Shown here in pieces: positions 43,616 to 51,398 of a DNA stretch of 53,712 bases. The first letter of the stretch is position 1. Each line of letters starts with the position of its first letter. Source of the stretch: Thauera linaloolentis 47Lol = DSM 12138 (lineage in GTDB: Bacteria; Pseudomonadota; Gammaproteobacteria; Burkholderiales; Rhodocyclaceae); contig NZ_AMXE01000017.1 in assembly GCF_000310205.1 (NCBI RefSeq), positions 1-53,712 of the forward strand, written 5' to 3'. Made by a program: the position numbers and the translations under genes. The notes beneath the pieces are model-generated. The model was not told the DNA's origin, ran no database searches, and saw only the letters and a list, made by a program, of their open reading frames with translations.

Positions 43616-43759
43616 GGGCAAGGCTACGAGCAAAGCTCTGCCTACCGACAGAGTTGACGGACTATTTCGCCGAACTTGAGCCCCTTAGTGGAAATACTCA
43701 GTCCAACGCCCGCCCCGGGTAGAACTCGGTCTCATGTCTGAGGAAAAATCCACGGCAAG

Positions 43760-43776
43760 AGGGGCCGAAGCCCCTT
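43760..43776 (-). terminator. Weak terminator hairpin after radC
   Basis: On the minus strand AGGGGC and GCCCCT pair across a TTCG loop (43760-43775), a few bases past the radC stop, followed by a short T-containing tail. The gap 43616-43778 otherwise holds no gene; the plus-strand helicase gene ends at 43615. Confidence 0.45.
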
Positions 43777-43778
43777 GG

Positions 43779-44288
43779 TCAGATCAGGCCGCGTTCGGCG
43801 AAGGACACGGTGTCGCTTCCCGCCACGATGATGTGATCCAGCGTGCGCACCTCCACCAATGCCAACGCATCCTTGAGCCGTTGCGTCAGCGCCTTGTCTG
43901 CCTGCGATGGCTCAGGATTCCCGCTCGGATGGTTATGCGACAGGACAACCGCACCCGCATTGAGCCGAAGCGCAGCCTTGACCACCTCGCGTGGATACAC
44001 CGATGCACTGTCGATGGTGCCCCGGAACATCTCGGCATACTCGATCAGCCTATGGCGCGTATCCAAGAACATCACCGCGAAGACTTCATGCTCGAAGCCT
44101 GCCAGCATGTTGCGCAGGTACTCCTTGACCACTGCTGGCGAACTGAACTCAGCACCACGCTGCATCTTCTGCTCAATGGCCTGGCGTGCCGCTTCAAGAA
44201 TCTGATCCGCCGACGCCGGCAGGTAGCGCCCCTGGGCGTCACGCACCAGCAAAGCGTCATCGAACGAGGAAAAGGACAATTGCGACAT
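43779..44288 (-). CDS. radC: RadC/JAMM-domain protein
   Basis: A 169-residue RadC-type protein, shorter than chromosomal RadC because the N-terminal helix-hairpin part is missing, as is usual on mobile elements. The JAMM metal site is intact: HNHPSGNPEPSQAD at about residues 118-131. Chromosomal RadC has no settled repair role. On ICEs and phages it may be an anti-restriction or DNA-processing protein. The ATG at 44288 is used; an in-frame extension of 76 codons runs over the repeat region. It lies convergent with the defence pair. Confidence 0.87.
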   Translation of the reverse strand: MSQLSFSSFDDALLVRDAQGRYLPASADQILEAARQAIEQKMQRGAEFSSPAVVKEYLRNMLAGFEHEVFAVMFLDTRHRLIEYAEMFRGTIDSASVYPREVVKAALRLNAGAVVLSHNHPSGNPEPSQADKALTQRLKDALALVEVRTLDHIIVAGSDTVSFAERGLI

Positions 44289-44650
44289 GATCGTGCTCCG
44301 GTTGCTCGGGCGGAATTGCCCGGAACCGTGGCCAGCACGGCGCAGCGCAGCCGTCACAGGATCGAAGACGGCCATGGGCCGCAAGCGTGCGAGCACGCGC
44401 AGTCCTTTACGGCTGCGACCGCCGTGATACGGTGAAGGGAACAGCAAGCCGCCTACACCTCCACCAGCCACACACCCGCCGTTAGCAAGTGCGCAGCACG
44501 CGCAGGCCCGGATCAACGAGCCAGGCCGGAGGCGTCAGGGATCAGCGCCGAATGGCTGTGATTCGACACGAAGCACGGGGCGCAGCCCGTGAGTCCGACG
44601 GCGGTACGCCATGAAGCTCGGCCGTCTATCCTCCTTTCATTAATTCAATG
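44289..44650. other. Non-coding gap between radC and arsR
   Basis: This divergent gap holds the dispersed repeat copy B (44500-44602) and the promoters of radC (minus) and the ars operon (plus). Most of it is GC-rich; the last 30 bases (TTCATTAATTCAATG and on) are AT-rich. No credible gene is seen. Confidence 0.5.
44500..44602 (+). repeat. Dispersed non-coding repeat, copy B
   Basis: It links the blocks of copies A and C. GCGCAGGCCCG at 44500-44510 and AGGCGTCAGGGAT at 44530-44542 are as in copy C. AGGCGTCAGGGAT and GCACGGGGCGCAGCCCG (44573-44589) are as in copy A. Over the part shared with A the two are similar at roughly seven bases in ten by eye. Confidence 0.6.
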
Positions 44651-44671
44651 ATTGTTGTATTATCGAACAAT
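44651..44671. promoter_or_regulatory. Candidate ArsR operator
   Basis: ATTGTT (44651-44656) and AACAAT (44666-44671) form a perfect inverted repeat overlapping the arsR start codon. CAATGATTG, itself a palindrome, lies just upstream. The AT-rich stretch fits an autoregulated ars promoter. No normal ribosome site is seen before the ATG at 44670, so translation of arsR may start with little or no leader. Confidence 0.5.
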
Positions 44672-44993
44672 GAACGAAGATCAAGCCGTTTCCGCCCTGA
44701 GCGCGCTGGCGCATACCCAACGTCTGCGCGTGTTCCGCGCCCTGGTCGTTGCCGGCCCGGAAGGACTCACGCCCAGCGTGCTGGCCGACCAGCTCGACGT
44801 GGCCCGCAACACCTTGTCGTTCCACCTGAAGGAACTGGCCCACGCCGGTCTCGTCACCATCGAACAGCAGGGCCGCAACCTGATCTATCGCGCCGAATAC
44901 GCCCATATGAACGGCCTGATCGGCTACCTGACCGAACACTGCTGCCAAGGCGGCGTGTGCGAAGTCTCCGAATCCACTCAATGCAACTGCTGA
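44670..44993 (+). CDS. arsR: ArsR-type arsenic-responsive repressor
   Basis: A 107-residue SmtB/ArsR winged-HTH protein (LSALAHTQRLRVFRALV, then LDVARNTLSFHLKELAHAGL). The usual ELCVCDL metal site in the DNA-binding helix is absent. Instead Cys residues cluster at the end (C91, C92, C97, C105, C107). The CC-x4-C pattern resembles the C-terminal As(III) site of the Acidithiobacillus ferrooxidans type. It should leave its operator when As(III) binds. It is the first gene of the ars operon, 4 nt before arsC. Confidence 0.9.
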   Translation: MNEDQAVSALSALAHTQRLRVFRALVVAGPEGLTPSVLADQLDVARNTLSFHLKELAHAGLVTIEQQGRNLIYRAEYAHMNGLIGYLTEHCCQGGVCEVSESTQCNC

Positions 44994-44997
44994 CGCC

Positions 44998-45492
44998 ATG
45001 ACCGACACCACCTACAACGCACTGTTCATCTGCACGGGCAATTCGGCTCGTTCGATCCTCGCTGAAGGGCTGCTCAACGAATTGGGCCAGGGCCGCTTCC
45101 ACGCCTATTCGGCTGGCAGCCACCCGAAAGGCGAAGTGCATCCGCTGGCACTCGCCACGCTGGAGCGCCTGCGCCTGCCGACGACCGGCTACCGCAGCAA
45201 GAGCTGGGACGAGTTCGTAGCGCCGGGTGCGCCGGTATTCGACTTCATCTTCACCGTCTGCGACAACGCCGCCGGCGAGGCTTGCCCGCTATGGCCGGGC
45301 AAGCCTGTGTCGGCCCATTGGGGCGTGCCTGACCCGGCAGCGGTCGAAGGCACCGAGGAACAGCAGCGCAAGGCGTTCCTCGACGCGGCGATCACGCTGC
45401 GCCGACGCATCGAACTGTTCCTGTCCTTGCCGCTCCAGCGCCTCGATGCCATGTCCTTGCAGCGCGAACTGCGCGATATCGGCCACCAGTGA
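44998..45492 (+). CDS. arsC: Arsenate reductase, low-molecular-weight phosphatase (thioredoxin-linked) type
   Basis: A 164-residue protein with the phosphatase-like loop CTGNSARS (C12 and R18). Cys88 and Cys96 are placed like the relay cysteines of thioredoxin-coupled ArsC. It reduces arsenate to arsenite in the cytoplasm for export by Acr3. The C-terminus has an LRRRIELFLSLPL helix. The ATG at 44998 lies 4 nt after arsR, so the genes are translated in series. Confidence 0.9.
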   Translation: MTDTTYNALFICTGNSARSILAEGLLNELGQGRFHAYSAGSHPKGEVHPLALATLERLRLPTTGYRSKSWDEFVAPGAPVFDFIFTVCDNAAGEACPLWPGKPVSAHWGVPDPAAVEGTEEQQRKAFLDAAITLRRRIELFLSLPLQRLDAMSLQRELRDIGHQ

Positions 45493-45503
45493 GGCCAGCC
45501 CCG

Positions 45504-46580
45504 ATGACCTCAACCGATACCGCCGGCAGTGTGCCGGCCCCTTCCGCCATGAGCGGCTTCGAGCGTTACCTGACCGTGTGGGTGCTGCTGTGCATTGTCG
45601 CCGGCATTGCGCTGGGCCAGTTCGCACCCGGCGTGTTCCAGGCCATCGGCCGCATGGAAGTGGCCCAGGTCAACCTGCCCGTGGGCTTGCTGATCTGGGT
45701 CATGGTGATTCCGATGCTACTCAAGGTGGACTTCGGTGCGCTCGGCCAGGTCAAGCAGCACTGGCGCGGCATCGGCGTGACGCTGTTCGTCAACTGGGCG
45801 GTCAAGCCGTTCTCGATGGCGCTGCTGGCGTGGATCTTCATTCGCCAGGTCTTTGCCGACTGGTTGCCGGCCGATCAGCTCGACAGCTATGTCGCCGGGT
45901 TGATCCTGCTGGCCGCTGCGCCCTGCACGGCCATGGTGTTCGTCTGGAGTCGCCTGACCGGCGGCGATCCGGTGTTCACGCTGTCGCAGGTGGCGCTCAA
46001 CGACACCATCATGGTGTTCGCCTTCGCGCCCATCGTGGGGTTGCTGCTGGGCCTGTCGGCGATCACTGTGCCGTGGGACACGCTGCTGACCTCGGTGGTG
46101 CTCTACATCGTCATCCCAGTCATCCTCGCCCAGCTGTGGCGGCGGGCGCTGTTGCGCCGGGGCCAGGCCGCGTTCGACCGGGCCTTGGAGCGCATTGGCC
46201 CGCTGTCCATCGCCGCACTGCTGCTGACACTGGTGCTGCTGTTCGCCTTCCAAGGTCAGGCCATCATCCGCCAGCCGCTGGTCATCGCCATGCTGGCCGT
46301 GCCCATTCTGATCCAGGTGTTCTTCAACTCTGGCCTGGCCTACTGGCTCAATCGCAAGGTAGGCGAGAAGCACAACATCGCCGGACCGTCGGCACTGATC
46401 GGCGCATCCAACTTCTTCGAGCTGGCCGTGGCCGCCGCCATCAGCCTGTTCGGCTTCCACTCGGGCGCGGCGCTGGCCACCGTGGTCGGTGTGTTGATCG
46501 AAGTGCCGGTGATGCTGCTGGTGGTGCGCGTGGTCAACCGTTCACGTGGCTGGTACGAACGCCGCGCTACCACTCCGTAA
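45504..46580 (+). CDS. acr3: Acr3-type arsenite efflux permease
   Basis: A 358-residue membrane protein with ten hydrophobic helices and the Acr3 markers: the essential Cys in LAAAPCTAMVFVWS and ALNDTIMVFAFAP, then GPSALIGASNFFELAVA. It exports As(III) at the inner membrane. The ATG at 45504 follows arsC by 11 nt. A GTG five codons earlier overlaps arsC and is less likely. Sometimes named arsB in operons, but it belongs to the Acr3 family. Confidence 0.92.
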   Translation: MTSTDTAGSVPAPSAMSGFERYLTVWVLLCIVAGIALGQFAPGVFQAIGRMEVAQVNLPVGLLIWVMVIPMLLKVDFGALGQVKQHWRGIGVTLFVNWAVKPFSMALLAWIFIRQVFADWLPADQLDSYVAGLILLAAAPCTAMVFVWSRLTGGDPVFTLSQVALNDTIMVFAFAPIVGLLLGLSAITVPWDTLLTSVVLYIVIPVILAQLWRRALLRRGQAAFDRALERIGPLSIAALLLTLVLLFAFQGQAIIRQPLVIAMLAVPILIQVFFNSGLAYWLNRKVGEKHNIAGPSALIGASNFFELAVAAAISLFGFHSGAALATVVGVLIEVPVMLLVVRVVNRSRGWYERRATTP

Positions 46581-46596
46581 TCTTCAAGGGCATCCC

Positions 46597-47019
46597 ATGA
46601 GCACCATCACGATCTACCACAACCCGGCCTGCGGCACCTCGCGCAACGTGTTGGGCCTGATCCGCAACAGCGGCGAGGAGCCGATTATCATCGAGTACCT
46701 GAAAACGCCGCCCGACCGCGACACGCTCAAGGCGCTGATCGCGGCGATGGGCGTGCCGGTGCGCTCGGTGCTGCGCGAGAAAGGCACGCCCTATGCTGAA
46801 CTCGGCCTGGGCGATCCGAAGTGGGACGACGAGCAATTGATCGACTTCATGCTCCAGCATCTCATTCTCATCAACCGGCCGATCGTGGTCACCCCGCTGG
46901 GCACGCGCCTGTGCCGGCCCTCGGAAACCGTGCTCGACCTGTTGCCACAGCCGCAGCGCGGCGCGTTCAACAAGGAAGACGGCGAGCCGGTCGTGAACAC
47001 GGAGGGGCGTCGTGTCTGA
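46597..47019 (+). CDS. arsC: Second arsenate reductase, glutaredoxin-linked type
   Basis: A 140-residue Grx-type ArsC, unrelated in fold to the one at 44998. Cys12 sits in the NPACGTSRN motif. The basic residues of the arsenate site are present in [11 protein letters not shown] and [19 protein letters not shown]. It uses glutaredoxin/glutathione in place of thioredoxin. The gene is 16 nt after acr3 and overlaps arsH by 8 nt. Having two reductases with different electron donors in one operon broadens the conditions for reduction. Confidence 0.9.
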   Translation: MSTITIYHNPACGTSRNVLGLIRNSGEEPIIIEYLKTPPDRDTLKALIAAMGVPVRSVLREKGTPYAELGLGDPKWDDEQLIDFMLQHLILINRPIVVTPLGTRLCRPSETVLDLLPQPQRGAFNKEDGEPVVNTEGRRV

Positions 47020-47734
47020 GTCCCGTCTCGACCTGCCTAACATCGACACCGCGCTGTTCCAGCGGCCGGACATGGAATGTCTGAAAACTCCCGAACGCGC
47101 CACGCACGCGCCGCGCTTCCTGCTGCTCTACGGCTCGCTGCGCGAACGCTCGTTTAGCCGGCTGGCTGCCGAGGAAGCCGCCCGCATCCTGCGGGCGCTG
47201 GGCGGCGAGACGCGGCTGTTCAACCCGTCGGGCCTGCCACTGGTGGACGACGCCAGCGAGGATCACCCCAAGGTCAAGGAACTGCGCGAACTGGCGCAAT
47301 GGGCCGAAGGCATGGTGTGGAGTTCGCCGGAACGCCACGGCGCGATGACCGGCCTGATGAAGACGCAAATCGACTGGATTCCGCTGTCGGTCGGCGCGGT
47401 GCGCCCGACCCAGGGCAAAACGCTGGCGGTGATGCAGGTATCGGGCGGCTCGCAGTCGTTCAACGCGGTGAACCAGATGCGCGTGCTGGGCCGCTGGATG
47501 CGGATGCTGACCATCCCGAACCAGTCGTCGGTCGCCAAGGCATACCAGGAGTTCGACGAGGCCGGGCGCATGAAGCCCTCGGCCTACTACGACCGCGTGG
47601 TGGACGTGATGGAAGAACTGATGAAGTTCACGCTGCTGACGCGCGACGTGGCACCGTACTTGGTCGATCGGTACAGCGAGCGCAAGGAAAGCGCCGAGGC
47701 ATTGAGCCTGCGCGTCAGCCAGGCGGCGATCTAA
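47012..47734 (+). CDS. arsH: ArsH, FMN-dependent organoarsenical oxidase
   Basis: A 240-residue flavodoxin-like ArsH. The FMN-binding loop [17 protein letters not shown] is at about residues 40-56, [15 protein letters not shown] follows, and then the ISTP-like [12 protein letters not shown] region. Known ArsH proteins oxidise trivalent organoarsenicals to the less toxic pentavalent form and also reduce quinones. The start is a GTG at 47012 with GGAGGGG ahead. It is the last gene of the ars operon and runs convergent with the nuclease gene, 8 nt apart. Confidence 0.92.
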   Translation: MSESRLDLPNIDTALFQRPDMECLKTPERATHAPRFLLLYGSLRERSFSRLAAEEAARILRALGGETRLFNPSGLPLVDDASEDHPKVKELRELAQWAEGMVWSSPERHGAMTGLMKTQIDWIPLSVGAVRPTQGKTLAVMQVSGGSQSFNAVNQMRVLGRWMRMLTIPNQSSVAKAYQEFDEAGRMKPSAYYDRVVDVMEELMKFTLLTRDVAPYLVDRYSERKESAEALSLRVSQAAI

Positions 47735-47742
47735 ACGCCATA

Positions 47743-48810
47743 TCAGGCCTTTCCTGCACCATCGCGCTGCTCGATCTGCAACCGCGCCCGCTCCGTCGCC
47801 TGCTGCAACCGTTCGCCCAGCACCGCACGCGGCGGCAAGGTGGTCAGGTACTCGGCGACGTGAATACCGGATTTGTCCAATTCCAGCAACTCGATCTGCT
47901 CGCGCTTCTTGCCGGTGCAAAGAATGATCCCCAGCGGCGAGGCTTCTTCCGGCTCGCGCTCGTGCTTGTCGAGCCAGCGCAGGTAAAGCTCCATCTGTCC
48001 CTTGTACGCGGCCTTGAACTCGCCAATCTTCAACTCCACCGCCACCAGCCGCCGCAGCTTGCGGTTGTAGAACAGCAGATCAAGATGGAAATCCTCGTCG
48101 TCGATCTGGATGCGCTTCTGCCGGGCCAGGAAGGAGAAGCCCGCGCCCAGTTCCAGCAGGAAGGATTCCATTTCGCGGATGATCGCCGCCTCCAAGTCGC
48201 CTTCCTGCCAGGTATCCCGCAGCCCCAGGAAGTCGAGGATGTACGGGTCGCGCATGACCAGCGCCGGTGTCATGCGCTGCGCATCGCGCAGGGTCGCCAA
48301 CTCCTGCGCGATCGTTTCGTCCGGCTTCTTCGACAGTGCCGTGCGCTCGTACAACATCGAGTCGATGCGCTCGCGCAGCGTCCGCACACTCCAGCGTTCG
48401 GCACCGGCCATCTGTGCGTAGTAGTCCCGCTGGAGCGGGTCTTTTAGCGGCAACAGGGCCAAGAAATGCGACCAGCTCAATTGTCGTGACAGCGTCACGA
48501 CAATTGGTTCGTCCGGGTACGTAGCGGCGAACTGCACCATTCGGCGCAGGTTCTTGTCCGCGAAGCTGCGCCCGTAATCGCGGACAAGCTGCTCGGCCAG
48601 GGACGGCATGATTTCCTCGCCGTACCCGGCCCGCTGTCCGGCCAGCACCTCGGTATGGATGCGCTGGCCGATACGCCAGAACAGCAGGGTCAGCTCCGCA
48701 TTGACCGTTGAGGCAACGCGTTGCCGCGACGCTTCGATCAGTGCTCGGATGTCGCCCAGCAGCGCCGACGGCGCTGCGGATGACGTGATGGATGCCTTGC
48801 GTTTGCTCAT
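47743..48810 (-). CDS. PD-(D/E)XK nuclease-family protein, DUF1016 (YhcG-like)
   Basis: A 355-residue DUF1016 protein. The N-terminal helical domain (about 15-160) contains FWRIGQRIHTEVL and FADKNLRRMVQFAATYPD. The C-terminal nuclease fold has an Asp at about 244 (FHLDLLFYNR) and the ELK at about 259-261 (LVAVELKIGEF), so the core PD-(D/E)XK residues are present. Its start overlaps the integrase stop as ATGA, so it is co-translated with the integrase. DUF1016 proteins are widespread near mobile elements and restriction genes and are not assigned. A role in excision, host-DNA processing or defence is open. Confidence 0.85.
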   Translation of the reverse strand: MSKRKASITSSAAPSALLGDIRALIEASRQRVASTVNAELTLLFWRIGQRIHTEVLAGQRAGYGEEIMPSLAEQLVRDYGRSFADKNLRRMVQFAATYPDEPIVVTLSRQLSWSHFLALLPLKDPLQRDYYAQMAGAERWSVRTLRERIDSMLYERTALSKKPDETIAQELATLRDAQRMTPALVMRDPYILDFLGLRDTWQEGDLEAAIIREMESFLLELGAGFSFLARQKRIQIDDEDFHLDLLFYNRKLRRLVAVELKIGEFKAAYKGQMELYLRWLDKHEREPEEASPLGIILCTGKKREQIELLELDKSGIHVAEYLTTLPPRAVLGERLQQATERARLQIEQRDGAGKA

Positions 48811-50006
48811 GCCAGGGCCTCCGCCGGTTGCCGCGCGCCCGTGATGGCCTGACGTCGGCTGGCCACCAGCTCGGCCGCATCCCGCACCGGCTTGTCCTCG
48901 GTGTGGACGTAGTGCATGAACATCGCCACCGTCTTGTGGCCCGTCAGCTTCATGCCAACCTTGGTCGGCACGCCAGAATTGGCAATGTCGGTAGTGGCCC
49001 GATGGCGGATGCCGTGCGTGCCGACGTGCGGCACGCCAGCGGCCTTGAGCACGCGCGTCCAGCCGCAATAGTGCTGGCCAAAAGTCAGGTGCCGGGTCGG
49101 ATCGTTGGGAGACGGCAGGACGTAGGGGCAACCTTCCAGACGTGGCGCTGTCGAAAACAGCCGATAGGCTTCCTCGCTCATGGGCTTGGAAATGCCGCCG
49201 GTCTTGCTGTCGGGCCAGACGACGCGGCGCTTTTCCAGATCAACCCAGTCCCATTCGAGGGGGCAGATTTCGGAGCGGCGGGCGGCGAACTCGAATTGCA
49301 GGCGGATCGCCAGCGGGATGACGTAGTTCTCCAGTCCTTCCGCCTCCAGGTGTTCCAAGTGGCGGAAGATCCGCACCAGCTCATCGTCCACGATGAGCCG
49401 GGTTTCCTTGCCCGGCGGGTACATCGGGACGTGACGGCACGGATTCGTGCCGTCCGGGCGCAGGCCCCACACTTCGGCCAGGTTGAACATCTTTCGCAGC
49501 ACGCCGAAGGTCTTGTTCGCCTCCCTCGGCTTATATGCGAGCTTCTTCATCAGCGCGGCCACGTCCGGGCGCTTCACGTCTTGCACCTTCATCCGCCCCA
49601 TGATGGGGATGATGCAACGGTCGATCACGCCTTGGTAGCTGCGCTGGGTGGTGGGCTTGTTGCGCTGCTTGGAGTAGTCCTCCATGAAGGTGTGGCAATA
49701 CTCCTTCATGGTCGGTGCCTTGCGGGCAGCGTTCTTGGCCGCACTCGGATCACCGCCCCGGCGCACCTCGGCCAGCCACTCCTGCGCCATGACGCGGGCC
49801 TGCTCGACGGTCAGCTCCCCGTACTGGCCCAGGGCGGGCTTGCGACGCTCGCCAGCGTTCGTGCGGTACTGGAGCATGAACACCTTGCGGCCTGCCGGGG
49901 TGATCTTGCACAGGAAGCCGGGCACCACGGTATCCCGCAGTTCGATGGCCTTGGCCTGGGGTTGGGCCGCATCGACTGCGGACTTGGTGAGCTTGATTCT
50001 TGCCAT
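48807..50006 (-). CDS. int: Tyrosine-recombinase integrase of the ICE
   Basis: A 399-residue P4-type integrase. The N-terminal arm-binding domain (DUF4102-like, with KLTKSAVDAAQPQ) is followed by a SAM-like core-binding domain and a catalytic domain. The catalytic set is complete: an Arg in FAARRSEI (about 243), HGIRH (331-335), His in GHK (357) and the nucleophilic Tyr in MHYVH (366). It recombines the element with the chromosome. GAGGAG lies ahead of the ATG at 50006. A perfect palindrome lies directly upstream and the chromosomal junction lies within about 350 bases. Confidence 0.93.
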   Translation of the reverse strand: MARIKLTKSAVDAAQPQAKAIELRDTVVPGFLCKITPAGRKVFMLQYRTNAGERRKPALGQYGELTVEQARVMAQEWLAEVRRGGDPSAAKNAARKAPTMKEYCHTFMEDYSKQRNKPTTQRSYQGVIDRCIIPIMGRMKVQDVKRPDVAALMKKLAYKPREANKTFGVLRKMFNLAEVWGLRPDGTNPCRHVPMYPPGKETRLIVDDELVRIFRHLEHLEAEGLENYVIPLAIRLQFEFAARRSEICPLEWDWVDLEKRRVVWPDSKTGGISKPMSEEAYRLFSTAPRLEGCPYVLPSPNDPTRHLTFGQHYCGWTRVLKAAGVPHVGTHGIRHRATTDIANSGVPTKVGMKLTGHKTVAMFMHYVHTEDKPVRDAAELVASRRQAITGARQPAEALA

Positions 50007-50017
50007 GATGACTCCTC

Positions 50018-50033
50018 GGAAACCTCGGTTTCC
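50018..50033. promoter_or_regulatory. Palindrome just upstream of the integrase ribosome site
   Basis: GGAAACC (50018-50024) and GGTTTCC (50027-50033) form a perfect inverted repeat separated by two bases. It sits directly ahead of GAGGAG (50012-50017, minus strand) and could bind a regulator or fold over the ribosome site. A further 9-bp inverted repeat, GATGACTCC at 50007-50015 with GGAGTCATC at 50167-50175, frames the gap upstream of int. Confidence 0.5.
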
Positions 50034-50106
50034 AAGAGCCGCATAGGAGCCACGCGACCGGAAGCCGGGTCAAGTTTCGGAAAGCACCGGCATATGATGG
50101 ACGCGC

Positions 50107-50340
50107 CTAAGTTATTGATAAACCTGCTGTATCGAGGCTTGGCGTAGTCCAGCGAAATGCGGTACTGGAGTCATCGTGAAACAAAAAAAACCCGCTGTCG
50201 CGGGTATGGTTCTTGACCTCTTGCCGAGCTCGCCGATCTCGTTCTTCGCGGCGCTTGTCCTTGTGAACCGCGTGTCCGCATGCGTTGAACAGGACTGGAA
50301 TCAGGGCGTTCCGGGGTTTCAGGCGCTTCTGCTTCTTCAT
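50107..50340 (-). CDS. Small basic protein at the chromosomal junction, possibly altered at its 3' end
   Basis: A 77-residue Lys/Arg-rich protein (MKKQKRLKPRNALIP, then HKDKRREERDRRARQ). Betaproteobacterial genomes often carry small proteins starting in this way. GGAG lies 9 nt before the ATG at 50340. A terminator hairpin lies inside the frame at codons 47-53, unexpected for an intact gene. The last 25 codons may be read-through into element DNA. The original stop may have been lost when the element inserted; this is inference. Confidence 0.4.
   Translation of the reverse strand: MKKQKRLKPRNALIPVLFNACGHAVHKDKRREERDRRARQEVKNHTRDSGFFLFHDDSSTAFRWTTPSLDTAGLSIT
50182..50205 (-). terminator. Rho-independent terminator at the junction
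   Basis: On the minus strand ACCCGC-GACA-GCGGGT (50190-50205) is followed by eight T residues (50183-50190 on the plus strand as A). It would end transcription of the small gene coming from the chromosomal side. It would thus shield the integrase region from chromosomal read-through. Confidence 0.8.
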
Positions 50341-50415
50341 TTCTTCATGCTCCAAGGAAGGTGACCGATCCATGCCTTGGTCACCTTGCCCCCGTGCAAG
50401 TTCGCGGCGCGATGC

Positions 50416-51291
50416 TCAGCGGAACACGATCGTCTTGTTGCCATGCACCAGCACCCGGTCTTCCAGGTGGTAGCGCAGGCCGCGGGCGAGCACGGTTTTC
50501 TCGATGTCCTTGCCGTAGCGGACCATGTCCTCGACGGCGTCGGAGTGGTCGATGCGAATCACGTCCTGCTCGATGATCGGCCCCTGGTCGAGGTCGGCGG
50601 TGACGTAGTGGCAGGTGGCGCCGATGAGCTTGACGCCCTTGTCGTAAGCCTGGTGGTAGGGCTTGGCGCCAACAAAGCTGGGCAGGAAGCTGTGGTGGAT
50701 GTTGATGATGCGGCCCGGGTAGGCGGCGCACAGGTCCGGCGACAGAATCTGCATGTAGCGCGCCAGCACCATGGTGTCGCCGTGCACTTCCTCGAAGATG
50801 CGCTGCACTTCGGCGTAGGCGGCGGCCTTGTTGTCGGCGGTGACGGGCACGTGATGGAAGGGGATGCCGTGCCATTCGACGACGCCGCGGAAGGTGTCGT
50901 GGTTCGAGATCACGCAAGGGATCTCGATGTCCAGTTCCTTCGACTGCCAGCGCGCCAGCAGGTCGTACAGGCAGTGTTCCTGCTTGGAGACCAGCACCAC
51001 GACGCGCTTCTTGACCGCGCTGTCGGTGATCTTCCAGTCCATCTGCAGTTCTTCGGCAATGGGGCGGAAGCGCTCGCGGAACTCGCTCAGCATGAAAGGC
51101 AGCGAGTCGGCGCGGATTTCGATGCGCATGAAGTAGCGCCCGCGCTTGTCGGCCTCCACCGCCGGCTCGGCATGCAGCGCGGTTTCGAGAATCCAGCCTT
51201 TGTGTTCGGCGATGAAGCCCGACACTTTGGCGACGATGCCGGTGCGGTCGGGGCAGGAGGCGGACAGGGTGTAGAAGCGTTCGCGGTGCAT
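50416..51291 (-). CDS. purU: Formyltetrahydrofolate deformylase
   Basis: A 291-residue PurU. The N-terminal ACT domain (YTLSASCPDRTGIVAKVSGF) covers about residues 7-85. The C-terminal formyltransferase-like domain has PGRIINIHHSFLPSFVGA and the metal-free catalytic Asn/His/Asp set in usual places. It splits 10-formyl-THF to formate and THF, supplying formate for purine synthesis and balancing one-carbon pools. The ATG at 51291 is the family start. It is chromosomal and intact, so the element did not break it. It follows thrH after 107 nt. Confidence 0.94.
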   Translation of the reverse strand: MHRERFYTLSASCPDRTGIVAKVSGFIAEHKGWILETALHAEPAVEADKRGRYFMRIEIRADSLPFMLSEFRERFRPIAEELQMDWKITDSAVKKRVVVLVSKQEHCLYDLLARWQSKELDIEIPCVISNHDTFRGVVEWHGIPFHHVPVTADNKAAAYAEVQRIFEEVHGDTMVLARYMQILSPDLCAAYPGRIINIHHSFLPSFVGAKPYHQAYDKGVKLIGATCHYVTADLDQGPIIEQDVIRIDHSDAVEDMVRYGKDIEKTVLARGLRYHLEDRVLVHGNKTIVFR

Positions 51292-51327
51292 GAGCGGAGA
51301 TTGCCGGGATTCGTTGGAGAAGAGACT

Positions 51328-51351
51328 GCCGCCCCCTTTGGCGGGGGCGGC
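51328..51351 (-). terminator. GC-rich hairpin between thrH and purU
   Basis: GCCGCCCCC (51328-51336) pairs with GGGGGCGGC (51343-51351) around TTTGGC. It lies 48-71 nt past the thrH stop. No clear T-run follows, so strength as a terminator is uncertain. Confidence 0.45.
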
Positions 51352-51398
51352 AAGCGTGAAGATCGGGCCCGGGCCCCTGGCCACGGGGCTCGCAGGAT

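Larger units (their letters stand above)
1..50180. mobile_element. Tn4371-type ICE, right-hand part (left end outside window)
   Basis: The stretch carries an integrase at one end, a RepA/ParA/ParB maintenance block, a relaxase, TraG, TraF and Trb mating-pore genes, in the order known for Tn4371-family ICEs (int, radC, parB, repA, parA, traF, relaxase, traG, trb). Cargo lies at two places: between traG and the relaxase, and between the DUF932 gene and the integrase. The left boundary lies beyond base 1. The right boundary is set only approximately, between the integrase start and the purU gene, because the matching repeat at the other end cannot be seen. The family assignment rests on gene order and product types. 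Confidence 0.9.
50007..50415. other. Integration junction region, exact att site not resolved
   Basis: This region separates the integrase from purU. No tRNA gene is seen. The reported Tn4371 target TTTTTCAT is not found here. Only the right junction lies in the window, so the direct repeat pair cannot be compared. Element DNA most likely ends between about 50100 and 50210, near the terminator and the tail of the small gene. Confidence 0.4.
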
